A DNA stretch of 64,000 nucleotides from the NCBI GenBank assembly GCA_963585895.1, contig OY757907.1, positions 109,413,486-109,477,485 of the forward strand, written 5' to 3'. Each line of letters starts with the position of its first letter. Position 1 is the first letter of the stretch. The DNA is from Sepioteuthis lessoniana (taxonomy: Eukaryota; Mollusca; Cephalopoda; Myopsida; Loliginidae). Below the pieces are notes generated by a model, which saw only the letters and a list, made by a program, of their open reading frames with translations, did no database searches and was not told the origin of the DNA. A program made the position numbers and the translations under genes. This document shows, piece by piece, positions 1 through 11,271 of the stretch.

Positions 1-1502
1 CGTAGTCCTTATTATCCATAATAACATACGAAAATTTGAATCATTTGCAAAGGAAAGAAAAAGAATTTTAACATTTATTTATTTTCAAATTTGGAACGTC
101 CAAAAGTAAGGGACAAAATTGAGAAAAACAATGTAAACAACCAAAAAACAAGAAAAATACATGTACAATCAATATTTAGTAAATGAGCCCTTGCTCTCAA
201 TGACAGCTGCACATCTTCGACTACAAGAACGAATCAATTCTTGACAATCCTCGATACTAATTTGAGACCATCCTTCTTGAAGCTTCACCCACAAATCCTC
301 CGTGTTAGTGGGATTTCTTTCCATAACTTTCACTCCTAAGGTCTTCCAAAGATTTTCTATTGGATTTAAGTCAGGACTTTGCGGTGGCCAATCCATAATT
401 TTGAAAATCTTGCTCGCTAAGGTAACTCATTACCACCTTTGCCTTGTGACATGGGGCATTATCTTGCATAAAGGTAGCCCTATCAAAACCTGAATTCTGT
501 ATGATTGGCACAACATGATCTTGAACAATGTTTTTATAGATCTGCGTGTTTACACAAGTTTGTAACCGGACAAGAGGCATTGTACCTTGGCTAGAAAACA
601 TTCCGAATACCATGACGCTTCCACCACCAAACTTGACAGTTTTCTTTGTACACTTTGCACTTAATCTTTCACCAATACGTCTCTTTACATTGTTTTTTTC
701 CATCATTTCCAAATAATTAAACTTGCTTTCATCACTGAAAAATACTTTTGCTCAATTTTCATATGTACCATTTACATACCTGTTTGAAAACCCTAATCTC
801 TTCTTATTCTTCGAACTATCAAGTGGTTTCTTCTTTGGTGTTCGATTAAACAGCGCTATTTCTTGCAGTCATTTAGAAACAGTCTGTCTTGACACATTAA
901 CACATGAGGTACTATTCATAACCCTTTTAATTTCTGTGCAAGACTTAAAACGGTCCTTTAATGACATACGCTGCATTATTCAATCTTCTCTTGCCGAAGT
1001 TTTGCGAGGTCTGCCGGTTTTAAAAGCACTATCTATTTTGCCAGTATCATTGTAGGATTTAACAACCCTGCCTACAACACTCTTGGAACGTTTGACTTTC
1101 TCTGAAATCTCTCTAATGGTGTGCTTTTCCTTGTGTAGCTTCACAATAGCTTGTCTCACAGAGTAATCAAGTTTTTGGTGTTTTGCCATGGTGCCGGCTG
1201 ATGCAATGTTTACAAATGACTAAGTAAGACTTATTCTTTAGAGGAAATCAAAAAATTTGAATATAGCATAGTGTTTACATTATTTTTCTCAATTTTGTCC
1301 CTTACTTTTGGATGATCCTATTTTGAAAATAAATAAATAATTGTTATAATTCTTTTTCTATGCTTTGCAAATGATTCAAATTTTAGTATGTTATTATGGA
1401 TGATAACGACTACGAGTTGTCAAAATTTCAGCTTTTCACAGTTGTTATTTCTAACAAATATTAAGTTTTTAAATTTTGTCCCTTAGTTTTGGACACTACT
1501 GT
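1..1502 (-). mobile_element. Tc1-like DNA transposon with IR/DR ends, left tip cut by the window edge
   Basis: Long inverted repeats flank a minus-strand transposase: 1-138 matches the reverse complement of 1273-1414. The right end continues to 1501, reading ..TTTTGGACACTACTG followed by a TA. Each repeat should hold two copies of a ~22-bp direct repeat, AATTTTGTCCCTTA followed by an eight-base extension. On the right they lie at 1291-1312 and 1472-1493. On the left only the inner one (99-120) is inside the window. This spaced-repeat TIR of ~230 bp is the IR/DR layout known from Sleeping Beauty-type Tc1 elements. Roughly 80 bp of the left tip should lie before base 1. The right end sits in the 84-bp repeat array, so the element inserted into that array. 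Confidence 0.93.
169..1189 (-). pseudogene. Tc1 transposase pseudogene, about 340 codons
   Basis: Read on the minus strand from ATG at 1187-1189, the N-terminus (MAKHQKLDYSVRQAIVKLHK..) is the Tc1 paired-like helix-turn-helix, followed by a basic GRPRKT motif. Catalytic landmarks are SDESKFN, then QDNAPCHKA, then SPDLNPIENLW. With the frameshift allowed for, 34 residues separate the second D and the E, which is the DD34E spacing. Length matches the usual ~340 residues. The gene is dead: in-frame TGA codons lie at 980-982, 869-871 and 752-754, and one extra base near 395-399 shifts the frame just before the DWPPQSPDLNP block. The stops look like CGA-to-TGA or TGG-to-TGA changes, consistent with C-to-T decay. 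Few breaks and well-matched TIRs suggest a moderately young copy. Confidence 0.93.
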
Positions 1503-2000
1503 ATATCTATAAATAGGATTTGGCATTAAATAATCTACAATGGTTGATATGCCCATAAAACCAAACCATATCATATATATTTAATATGTATTTATGAAGA
1601 GGATTTGGGATTAAATAACCTACAATGGTTGATATGCCTAAGAACCAAACCAAATCATATATATCTAAAGTATATCTATAAAGAGGATTTGGCATTAAAT
1701 AACCTACAATGGCTTATATGCCATGAAACCAAACCATACCAAACATATTTAATATGTATGTATAAAGAGGATTTGGCATTAGATAACCTACAATGGTTGA
1801 TATGCCATAAAACCAAACGAAATCATATATATTTAATATGTATGTATAAAAAGGATTTAGCATTAGATAACCTACAATGGTTGATATGCCATAAAACCAA
1901 ACCAATTCATATATATTTAATATATATTTACAAAGAGGATTTGGCTTTAAATAACCTACAATGGTTGATATGCCATAAAACCAAAACAAATCAGGTCTCC
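1503..2000 (+). repeat. 84-bp tandem array of the family A hairpin tail, about 5.7 copies
   Basis: Units begin with GGATTTGGCATTAAATAACC near 1516, 1601, 1685, 1769, 1852 and 1937, giving steps of 83-85 bp. Each holds the hairpin (TGGCAT..AACC, loop, GGTTGATATGCCA), an aaaccaaacc run and an AT-rich linker. Because 84 is a multiple of three, open frames of 90-140 codons run through it on both strands. These are repeat artefacts, not genes. A second array of the same unit lies at 62,997-63,405. Confidence 0.93.
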
Positions 2001-2144
2001 AATTCTATTTCCTATGCTAATAACTAAGTGTTGCTCCGAAGCATGTCAAGTAAATTCGCTCTCTTTCAAATTAAAAGTAATTTTTTCTTTAAATGACCAA
2101 TGAAGAAATAAGACATATGTAAATTATTTTGTCTGTATTCACCC

Positions 2145-2235
2145 TGTATTTTCTAACTTAGTCTGACACAAGGTCATTAATCTGGAACACCCAACGATGG
2201 TCAAACACACAACAGTAATCTGTGAAACTGTTACA
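2145..2235 (-). repeat. SINE C, degenerate copy
   Basis: The run ctaacttagtctgacacaag followed by a decayed head resembles the better preserved C copies at 3700-3804 and 9383-9510 in reverse orientation. No target-site duplication is visible. Confidence 0.5.
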
Positions 2236-2756
2236 TCGTAGATCAGTGAGATCTATTTTTCATATATTGTGTAGCATTTCAATTAAGTCTTGAACTGTTA
2301 AAACATGGAAAAATACAAGAGACAACAAATTTGAGAGACAACAGTTGAACTTGATGTCAATCTGAGAACATGATTCTAAATGGATGGTTTCAGTTCGGTC
2401 ACCAAAATGGTTCTAGAGTTAAAATAAGTTAGTTAGTCTGTGAGTAACTCCTGACCTAAGTGGTCATTGCTCTATCTTCACGCTTATCATTAACACCCCA
2501 TTTCGTCCGAGCGGGTAATGAAGAGAAAAGTCATCAGTAAATAAAAAGAAAAACCTGAACTTGAAAAAGGGGTCACACTGTCATTCTTCATCAGCCAACA
2601 AGAACAAGGGAGGGAACATGAAGGGAGACATTGAGCAGCCGAGACCACCAGACGAGAGACAGTGTTGTAACGGACAGTTATAGAGTAAAGTACTATGCAC
2701 AAAACTAGCTCATTAGCCATTACTTTACAGCAAGGTGTCTTCATTGAGAGTTACCA

Positions 2757-2975
2757 AGCTTAGCTTAGTCTGGCACAAGGCTACAAGTACAGAGGACACA
2801 GAAATTCACCACAGTAAGAATGATTTATAAGACTATTTCACAGCAAGGTATTTTAATCGATATTTATAAAGCTTAGTTCAGCATAAGGCTATAAGTTTGG
2901 GGCACACGGTGAAGGTTCAACTCACTACAGTAGTAATGATTTGAAAGACAGGTTTGCAAACCACTACTACCTTAT
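2757..2975 (-). repeat. Two adjacent degenerate SINE C copies
   Basis: Two copies of the C tail (aagcttagctta..ggcacaaggc) start near 2757 and 2868. Each is followed by a decayed tRNA-like head containing 'aactcactacagtag' or similar. Head-to-tail spacing is about 111 bp. The open frame at 2490-2744 just upstream has no recognisable protein. Confidence 0.55.
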
Positions 2976-3045
2976 TATTTGATACTTAAAATGTTTACTT
3001 TAGTTTGATTCAGAAGCACCTAGTGAGGACCAAATTCCTAATAGT

Positions 3046-3330
3046 AATAGTAATGTGTCTTGGCTATGAAATTAAAGTGCATCGGGTGGTGAGGAGATAT
3101 AGGGAGTGTGGTGACAGCCCTTCATTGCTGTTACTGAGAGGACTGATCTGACAAAATGGTAGTATCTTTTAGGGTCTCATGTATGGGTCAAATCTATCTG
3201 AGTTAAATGTTCAGAATGATTTCAAACTATATTTGTACATACTTCAAGAATTAGTCTCCTAACTAAGCATATAGTGTTTACTTGTTGACAACAGTTGTGT
3301 TCTACATATAATTGCATACAGATTATTATC
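3046..3330 (+). repeat. Family A repeat, old degenerate copy
   Basis: Contains the A landmarks in order but diverged: gtgtcttggctatgaaatta, ggtggtgag, cttcattgctgttac, tggtagtatcttttagggtc and tatgggtcaaat. The hairpin tail is missing. Confidence 0.55.
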
Positions 3331-3530
3331 AAATAAGAATAGCTGAAACTATATTACTGTGTACATACTTTTGTATTATTTTGGTGTAATTACTGAAAGA
3401 GAGGAATAGTTGGTTAATTGAAGATAATCATTGGTAAATTATTATCATTATTAAATAGAAAGTTACTTGAAATTATAAACTGTTTACAAATTTGTATTAA
3501 TAATTAATTGAAGCTACTATTGTTACATAG

Positions 3531-4179
3531 CCATATACACGAATATGGCCATGTGCGAAATGGACATGTAATGTTCATAACGATAGAACATAGGAATCTC
3601 GGAATTCGAAAACATGTAACGACTTCTTGTTCAGGTACGAAACCTTTTTATTAACTTTAAGTTAAAGGTTTCGACATAAGGAGGAGAGACACAATCTTGG
3701 AAATTTACTAAGCTTTTTTTGCTTAGATGTGGCACAAGGCCATATGAAAGGGGCACCCAGTGAAACTCGAACTCACTCGTGTAGGTTTGCTAGTCGAACT
3801 TGCTGACACAATCTTGCTATGCTGCCTAATTCATTTGGCCCCCAACTCGAGCGGCTTTTATAGGGCGCAAGTTCGCCTTGCGTCTGCGAGCTCCAAAAGT
3901 CGACCGTCTTCGTCCAGTGTCTAATCTCAACTCTCTAACTTCCTTCAGATTCTCACACAAATCTCCGCGCGCTTCCGGTGTGTGACGTCACCTGCACTCT
4001 GTCACTCCGTTTCGTCTTTGACTATTGTGACATCTGAGTGACATGTCCGCTCTGTGCGCGCTCACGCGTTACCACCTGCATGAAGGTTGCACCCAACTAA
4101 CCCATGCGCAGAGCCGAGAGGTTCTCAGCCTAACTAAACTCAAAGGCATGAACCGAAATCCCTCAGCTATTATATAACA
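3531..4179. mobile_element. Solo LTR of an LTR retrotransposon (fossil), containing a nested SINE
   Basis: Starts TGTTACATAG and ends ATAACA, so it has TG..CA termini with short inverted ends. It is flanked by a 4-bp target duplication CTAT (3527-3530 and 4180-4183). The same family recurs at 53,181-53,741 with its own 4-bp duplication. The interior is more GC-rich than its surroundings and includes a CRE-like TGACGTCA. A SINE C is inserted at 3700-3804. No internal coding region is attached, so this is the remnant left by LTR-LTR recombination. Family (Ty3 or BEL kin) cannot be assigned from an LTR alone. It predates the nested SINE and looks moderately old. Confidence 0.78.
3700..3804 (-). 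mobile_element. SINE C nested in the solo LTR, 12-bp target duplication
   Basis: The exact 12-mer GACACAATCTTG flanks it at 3688-3699 and 3805-3816. The minus strand carries a tRNA-like B box (gagttcgagtttcac) and ends in the family C tail aagcaaaaaaagcttagtaa. The A-box part of the head is truncated. Confidence 0.85.
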
Positions 4180-4183
4180 CTAT

Positions 4184-4947
4184 TATTAGCAATTAGTTAT
4201 TAAATTAAATCACTTAAAACGATATAATTGCATATAGAAAATTGACTCTGGCATTAAGTTGCCTGCCCAGAGTAAACATGCAGCTAAATTTTCTAACCAA
4301 CATTATTAATGGAATATGAGATCATTTTGTTGACCATTGTTCTATGTTATCTTATGTCAACATCAGGAAATTTCCCGGAGATATTTTTTTTGGTAAACAT
4401 AAATTGAACAATAATTAAAAGAAATTATGACGCAGTTGTTAATGAAAACGAAATAAGGTTACAGGATGCTGTTTTGAACAAATCCCGGAAACAACACCTA
4501 TAAAATGGCAATTGTATGGCCACTAACCTCCTTTCTCACAAAACATCTTACAAAGATTAGCATGTCTTGCTGGGCACTACTAGAGAAATAAGGACAAACT
4601 CATGAGTGGTGTTCTCCCATGGACTATTATACATGGACACACCAGTGTTGCCTGACCAATATAAATTTAGATTCATCAGCTCTGTGCAAACACCAGATAC
4701 TATCTAGAGGACTTACTAAGAGTGATGGTTGATAGGGACAGATGGAAAGTGAGAGTCAAGGGAATCCATCCTGTTAGCCATCTTGATGATGGTTTTATCT
4801 ATAAAAGCCAGGACTCGATCATAATTATACTATATTCATGGCATTGTATCATTTAAAAAAAAAATCAAATTTAACCACTGTAAAGAGTGGGTATTAAAAG
4901 AAATTGTCTTCTTGCTATATTAACCATGATATTAACCCTATAATATA
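4184..4947. other. No recognisable gene or repeat
   Basis: AT-rich sequence without long open frames, SINE landmarks or tandem structure that I could identify. Confidence 0.5.
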
Positions 4948-6107
4948 TAGCCCAGTTGGCTGGGGCTGTACAATATGCTGACTGCACCCAACAAGTGTCA
5001 TGGATATTTCACTAAACCATTTGATGGTGAGGCTCCAGTCCCTAAGGTTTGGGGATATATGAACTCACCTCTTCATTGCCATTACTTTCAGGTTCACTCT
5101 GACCTGGAATGGCAGTACCTGTCACGGTCCCATGGGTCAAATAGAAATATTCAATCATTTACTATACTTGAAACCATTCAACTATGTGCAAATAAATGAT
5201 TAATATGAAATTGATTATTGGTATTAGATAGCAATACTTGAAACCATTTAACTGTATGCAAACAAATGAATTATGTTCACTTGAATTGTTACTTAAAACC
5301 ATTTAATTTCCTGGGTATGACATTAAACTGCATCTGATGGTGAGTCCTGGTGCTTTGGGTTGTGTGAAGTCACCTCTTCATAGCCATTACTCTGAAGTTC
5401 CCTTTGACCCCGAGTGGTAGTACTTTTTAGAGTTCCATTTACTCTATTTCAAACCATTTAACAGTGTGCAAATAAATGATAAATATTAAATTGAACTATG
5501 CTCTAAAGCATTGAACTTTGTTTAAATGAATGAATAAGGATGAATGGAATTATTAGTGTTAAATAGCAGTACTTGAAACTACTCAACTGTGTGCAAACAA
5601 ATGATTAGTATTCAAATAGATGTTAAGACTTGATAAATAGAATTAATAATATTAAATAGCAAAGCCCCTGGTGTAATGGTTATCATCGTAGGAAAGGGAC
5701 ATGGTGACATGAGTTCAAATCTTGGATGAGACTGATTGCATTTCACATAGCACTAATACCCTTGGGAAAGGTATGAATCCAATTATTCTCCCTCCAGCTA
5801 TTGGTAAATAGTAGAACAGACAGGGTTTTTCAGCCTTGGTGAGGCAACTAGTCTAGGAGAAGGACAACTCTGAATTCAAACCTGTTAAACCCCACTTAAA
5901 AATTGACCTTGTGTCATATCCTGCCCGAGTGGAGGGGTTGGTAAATAGGATTAAATAGCAGTACCTGAAAGCATTTAATGTTTTCAACGAGAACAATTAG
6001 TGTTGGATAGCAGTACGTGAAACCATTTCACTGTGTGCAAACAAGTGAGCCCTGGCTCATTTAAATATCATGTTACCCACAAACTATTTATTTGCAAATA
6101 ATACATA

Positions 6108-6147
<40 letters not shown>
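4948..6147 (+). repeat. Family A repeat split by a SINE B, ending in a (TA)n run
   Basis: Starts CCCAGTTGGCTGGGGCTGTA and runs through the A body. It then has several ~75-85-bp internal modules built on acttgaaaccatttaactg and gtgcaaacaaatga. A second partial A body lies at 5308-5460. SINE B interrupts it at 5662-5949, after which the A modules resume to 6115 and pass into (TA)n at 6115-6147. It is one of the longest A copies because of its extra internal modules. Confidence 0.85.
5662..5949 (+). mobile_element. SINE B, full length (288 bp), 11-bp target duplication
   Basis: Flanked by ATTAAATAGCA at 5651-5661 and 5950-5960. The tRNA-like head has an A box (TGGTGTAATGGTTA) and a B box (GAGTTCAAATCTT). 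A body with ATACCCTTGGGAAAGGTATG follows, and the tail reads cctgcccgagtggaggggtt then ggtaaata. Same length as the copy at 13,697-13,984. Confidence 0.93.
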
Positions 6148-6149
<2 letters not shown>

Positions 6150-6727
6150 TTAAGAAAAAAACCAGAGACTGGTTAATTCAGGATTATAAATTTATTTCCA
6201 TCCCGTATTTTCAGTTTCTGGTGTGAACCAAAAACATGAAGAAAAAATTAATACAGGACTTCTTCAGACCCAATGGATAATCGATTAAAATTAAAATTAA
6301 ACCAGAATAAACATGTGGGGTGTAGGGGGAGATTTAGGAGTTACCTCCTCGTTTTATTGAATTTCCATTTTATTTTAATTTTTCAAATTTCTTCTGTCAG
6401 TTATAATTATGGTAATTTAACTTTTTTATTTATTTGTTTAGTTTATTTTCTTTTCATGTTAAGTTCAATAATTAGCTTTTAAGAGAAATATTAATGCTTA
6501 TATCAATTTCGATACCATTTAATTAGCTACCTATTTTTTAGTGTATATGTTGGATACGTTTTTTTTCCTGGTTTCACTATTTCTATGTTTTTAAATTTTT
6601 ATAGTTTAAATTTAGTCTTATGTCTACATCTAGCTATCAATTCGCTTCTTTTATTTAATAACTTATCGGGCCATTTATAATTTAAAATATAAATTTTCTC
6701 TTCTAGGCATAAATAGCATCTACCGTT
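6148..6727. other. No recognisable feature
   Basis: T-rich sequence; the 69-codon open frame at 6273-6482 is low complexity and not recognisable. Confidence 0.5.
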
Positions 6728-6815
6728 AAAATATATATATATATATATATAAACAGGATTTGGCTATAAATAAACTCAAATGGTTGATATGCCATAAAAC
6801 TTAACCCATCATAAT
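6728..6815 (+). repeat. (TA)n followed by an isolated family A hairpin tail
   Basis: A TA microsatellite at 6728-6750 leads into aggatttggctataaataaa and ggttgatatgccataaaac. Only the 3' end of A is present. Confidence 0.8.
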
Positions 6816-7405
6816 ATAATTAAATGTTTCATGGAATATTTATATGGAGTAATTAAAACCTTTAAGATTAAAGACTTAATAAAAAAAATTTGTTTGCAAT
6901 GAATCTCATTCTTTTTGTATTTTACTTAATTTAAGAAAACTTAACTCCCACTCGGAAAATGCCCATGTCATCTATGGCAAAGAATATTACTTTGGCTTAA
7001 TTCTCTTGCTCTAAAAAGGAAGGGCTCGAGCTAATCTTAAACAAAGTAGAATTGATTATTTTAATTAATGGTATAATTTTTTCCAAGACAGACAGACAGA
7101 GAAAAATATTATAGATTAATATAATGTTGAAAAAAAATGATGTTATAATCTTGTAATTTGCCTTCCTCAAACAAACAGCAGAGCAAGCCTAGATATGCAA
7201 ATCAGTCAACTGTTAGAAGACAGTTATTGTAAAATTCAACAGACTGTTGAGCAAACCTAATTGAAAGGAAACATAGCTCTAACAAAAGAACTGTCAATTG
7301 AAACACTTTTTACTTATTAGATGTAAAAGCTGTTTCTTTTACTCTAATAATAAATAGGATTACAGTCACATAAACATTTCATAATTTACATTGTTCCTCC
7401 ATTTT
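6816..7405. other. No recognisable feature
   Basis: AT-rich; only a short GACA run near 7087-7100 stands out. Confidence 0.5.
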
Positions 7406-7410
7406 TATTT

Positions 7411-7858
7411 TTGTTAACTTCCAAGACTTCTTTGTTTTTCTCCCTTCCAAGACTTCTTTGTTTTTCTCCCTTCCAAGACCTCTTTGTTTTTCTCCCTTCC
7501 AAGACCTCTTTGTTTTTCTCCCTTCCAAGACCTCTTTGTTTTTCTCCCTTCCAAGACCTCTTTGTTTTTCTCCCTTCCAATACCTCTTTATTTTTCTCCC
7601 TTCCAATACCTCTTTATTTTTCTTCCCTTCCAAGACCCCTTCTTTTTTTCTCCTTTCCAAGACCTCTTTATTTTTCTCCCTTCCAAGAACTCTTCATTTT
7701 TCTCCCTTCCAATACCTCTTTGTTTTTCTCCCCCCCAAGACCTCTTTATTTTTCTCCCTTCCAAGACCTCTTTATTTTTTCCCTTCCAAGACCTCTTTAT
7801 TTTTCTTCCCTTCCAAGACCTCTTTATTTTTCTTCCCTTCCAAGACCCCTCCATTTTA
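7411..7858 (+). repeat. 26-bp minisatellite, about 17 copies
   Basis: The unit is TTTTTCTCCCTTCCAAGACC followed by TCTTTG, 26-27 bp. Variants include cctctttatttttcttccc and aatacc for aagacc. One strand is purine-rich and the other pyrimidine-rich. Because 26 is not a multiple of three, all three frames read through the same peptide with a 26-residue period. This explains the overlapping open frames on both strands, and none looks like a gene. Confidence 0.96.
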
Positions 7859-8063
7859 AACATTCATTGTTTCTACTTTCCCCCAACCCTATCTAAATTT
7901 ACAAATCCCAGGTTATTTGATTTTGTTTTATTATTTTTGACGCCTTTTTGAGCATTTTTCCTTTTTACTATCTTCTCACATCAACCTTTAAAAAAATGAA
8001 TTTTTACTCTGGACATATACTCTATTAATACAATATTTGTATACTGATCAAATTCTTTTAATG

Positions 8064-8432
8064 TCCCAGTCGGCTGGGGATGTAGAATACACCAACTGAA
8101 TCACTGCAGAGGGGTAAGACTCTTCCAATAAGTGTCCTGGATATGACACTAAACAATATTACAGGGAGTCTCCAGTAATGCTGGAGTTTTGGGGAATGCT
8201 AAGTACCCCTTTATTGCCATCACTCCCAGGTCCACTTAGGCTCGGAATGGTAGCACTTGATACGGGTCAAATAGAACTAGACTATGTACTCATGCTAAAC
8301 TGACTTGTTTGAAATAGAACTTCTTGGACATTTAAACTGTGTACTTATGCTAAACTGAATTGAAATAAAAATGTTTATGGCATTAAGTTACCTATAAGGG
8401 TTGATATGTCATAAAACCAAACCAAACCAAAT
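8064..8432 (+). repeat. Family A repeat, short complete copy
   Basis: Runs from CCCAGTCGGCTGGGGATGTA to the hairpin tail (atggcattaagttacc, ggttgatatgtcataaaacc) and aaaccaaaccaaat. Only two internal modules are present, giving ~370 bp. Confidence 0.9.
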
Positions 8433-9255
8433 TCTATTAAGTATTTCATCTAAAAGTCCCTAAAAATGCCCTCTTAAATTCTCTTTGTTACTATTTTTTG
8501 ACACTATCATTGTATTTGATCTGATTAAGCAGTTTTGATTTTATAAATTATCTTATTACTTTTGGGTCTATTAATGATCCCTGCCTTACTGTATGTAAAC
8601 ATTTTGTATAACTCTTTCATTATCCCTAAATTTCCTCATAACACATTGACTCTTCTCTGAAAAGTTAATGTTTTATCTATTTTATTTAGTGAGTCGAATT
8701 TTCCCATTGAAAATGATTTTTGTTCCATTAATATCTTTGACTAGACAATTTATCAATTATTCTATTGGGATAAATAAAAAAAAAAATGCTGTAGAGAAAT
8801 AAAAGAATGATTTCTATGGTAAAATCTTTTTAAAAAGATTTGAATAATACTTGCCATAACAAACATTTAGCCATGCACAACTTTATATTGCTCTCTTGAG
8901 TGATCACAATGAAAATATAAGTTAAACAATCACATTATAGGTTTTATTTTACTTACTTTTTTTCCCTTACAATGATCTGGTTACATTTTATGAACATTAA
9001 GCAAGCAATATATTATTATTATTCCTCCTTGGGCATCCCCACTTTTTACTATCATCTCACAACAACCTTTTTTTAAAAAATAACTATCTTTGCACAGAAC
9101 GTAGAAACTGTTAATAAAATATCTATATACAAATCAAAATACTGCCGAGTAAATAATCTGATAGTTCTCAAGAATAACCTCTTAAATTCTTTTTCTTACC
9201 ATTATTTCTGAAATCATCAAATTCAGTCTTAAAATGTTTCAACACTATTGCTATT
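8433..9255. other. No recognisable feature
   Basis: AT-rich sequence without coding or repeat landmarks I recognise. Confidence 0.5.
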
Positions 9256-9261
9256 AAAGTT

Positions 9262-9655
9262 GATAACCATAATCGAGGATGACCAGAAGGTTCCCTTTTC
9301 AATAGCTTCTATACCAAGGTGTAGGGGAGGGCGCTACTACTTCCACTGGATTGCTCCACTTTACCCTTGATACGTACCTTATGTAATTTACAAAGCGCTT
9401 TGCTTTGATGTGGCACAAGGCCGAATGAATGGGGCGCCCAATGAGACTCGAACTCACTCATGTAGGTCTGCTAGTCTAGCTTGCTAACCGTTACACCACC
9501 AGAGGTGCCCATACGTACCTTATATTGCTGAGTGTTAAGCAAAGAGGTATCAAGTTGCATTTTTCAAGTCTCTGGTATGATGCGACCTGGGATTGAACTC
9601 AGGTCTCCTGGACTATTGGCAAACACTCTACCTACAGGTCCAATGAGCCAGTTCA
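9262..9655 (-). mobile_element. SINE D interrupted by a SINE C
   Basis: On the minus strand the D head includes ctgagttcaatcccaggtcg, followed by the body (agtatcaagggtaaagtgga type) and the tail region around tcctcgattatgg. The nested C at 9383-9510 separates the two halves. The order of insertion is clear: C is younger than D. Confidence 0.88.
9383..9510 (-). mobile_element. SINE C nested in SINE D, 13-bp target duplication
   Basis: The exact 13-mer ATACGTACCTTAT occurs at 9370-9382 and 9511-9523. The minus strand has an A box (TGGTGTAACGGTTA) and a B box (GAGTTCGAGTCTC), then the tail aagcaaagcgctttg and taaattac. This is the best preserved C copy in the window at 128 bp. Confidence 0.94.
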
Positions 9656-9682
9656 ATTGCTATTTAATGAATGAGAAATAAG

Positions 9683-9878
9683 GAAGGGTGGAGTGCCTGC
9701 AGTGAAATTGCTAAATTTCTGGACTGTGACATTATAATATGCATGTTTGAACTACAGTCATGTTATTACATGCCCCTTTGGACCAATACCCTAGGGAAAG
9801 GCAAGAACCCCTTTATCCCTCACAGCTATGGGTTGATCAGTTCTACACATGTGCTCCTACAAAGATGGCTTTCAAATT
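9683..9878 (+). repeat. SINE E, degenerate copy
   Basis: Decayed head (gagtgcctgcagtgaaattg), body with ataccctagggaaaggcaag and aacccctttatccctc, and an end near ctacaaagatggctt. The hairpin tail is lost. The 69-codon open frame over it is accidental. Confidence 0.65.
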
Positions 9879-10634
9879 AAATAACTGTTATGTCCTTGGA
9901 AAAGGACATAAAATAAATATAACAGACACATGTTAAGAGAGAAGAATAAAGGTTATATATTACTGTAAAACAAGAAATGCAATGTCATTGGTGTAGCTAT
10001 TTGCTACCTACTCTCTGAGTGGATTACATTCAAATGTTATATGTTTATTGGAAGAGTCCATTGTGTATTGAAAATAAGGATGATATCACAATAATAACCC
10101 ATAAAGATTAATATGCAATTAAACAAAGAAACTTAGCTAAACCCAACCTGAACACACATTTCATATCTTTGGAAGTCTGTTGACAACACAATATCAGTTA
10201 GCAGATAGCATTTTTTATTTGCCATTTTTTACGATTTAATTATGATCAGCATTCCTAATCACATTGCCATGACAACCTCACAAATAGTTGTAACATTCTT
10301 TGTTATTTTCACTACTTTTTTCTCCAGATTGTTAACTAATTAAATGTATATATCATAACCAAACAAAAATATAGTAAAATCTTTTATTAAAGAAATCCAC
10401 TTAAAATGTCCTCATTGAGAGAACAAAGCAATTCTCTGTTGATTTTACAACAATAATTATTTTAGGGGCGTTGCATTTAGGTTAAACATTTTTAAATCGT
10501 CCAAATTCTCAATATATAACTATGATGAATAAAAGTGATGATTGATTCTTACACAGAAGTATCAATATCATCATGGCCCACAGTTACAACAGGCACCAAG
10601 TGAGCTCATATAATATCTAATATATTTCTAAAAT

Positions 10635-10681
<47 letters not shown>

Positions 10682-11197
10682 GTAACAGTGATATATATTT
10701 TAAAATGGCTTTAAAAGTGTATACATTTTAAAATACTTCAACATACTTGAAAATTCTAAAAAAGAGAACCCTTTGTTTCAATCACATCTCATTAGAGAAA
10801 ACTACCTCAATATATGAGTGGAGATGAGGAAATAGACATGGGTTGTAACCGTCAAAAGATTTTGAGGGGAAGAAAACAGAACTGGAAAAAATTTGCTGTA
10901 AACTAGAGAGATAGCTACGGATAATATTGTTTTCTTTTCATACTAAAGTGAGTTTGGTTGGATTAAGAACTGTTGTGTTAAATAAAATAATGTGTAAAAA
11001 TGCAGGTTAGAATTTTGTGATGAGAAGCGCCTTGAGTATGAATAAATGTTACTCGTTATTTGACATATTAATAGACATATTATACATATCTACTTCCTCA
11101 TCACCTCCCATATATCATGATAAATTTCTCTGATGAGACAAGATCAAAATGAACGGTTACCTTTTTCAGGATTTAGAATATCTTAAAGTATTTAAAA
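9879..11197. other. Mostly unannotatable; (TA)n/(CA)n at 10,638-10,682
   Basis: Only a ~45-bp TA/CA microsatellite is recognisable. No long open frame or known repeat was seen. Confidence 0.5.
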
Positions 11198-11271
11198 ATG
11201 CACATACTTTTTGAAACCTTTTTAAGATTTTGTACATGCCACAGAATCTTTATATATATATATATAGTCAT

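Noticed and set aside
1503-2000. Regularly spaced repeats resembling a CRISPR array
   Set aside because: Whole 84-bp units are repeated with no unique spacers, and this is animal DNA.
1605-2027. 140-codon repetitive open frame and its 91-codon antisense partner
   Set aside because: The 84-bp repeat period is a multiple of three, so open frames arise automatically on both strands. The sequence is the A-tail array.
2484-2540. CTGATGA followed 26 nt later by GAAA on the minus strand
   Set aside because: Stems I, II and III do not pair, so it is a chance match.
7379-7951. Six overlapping open frames rich in FQDLF/EGRK repeats
   Set aside because: All are translations of the 26-bp minisatellite; no start context, no non-repeat domain.
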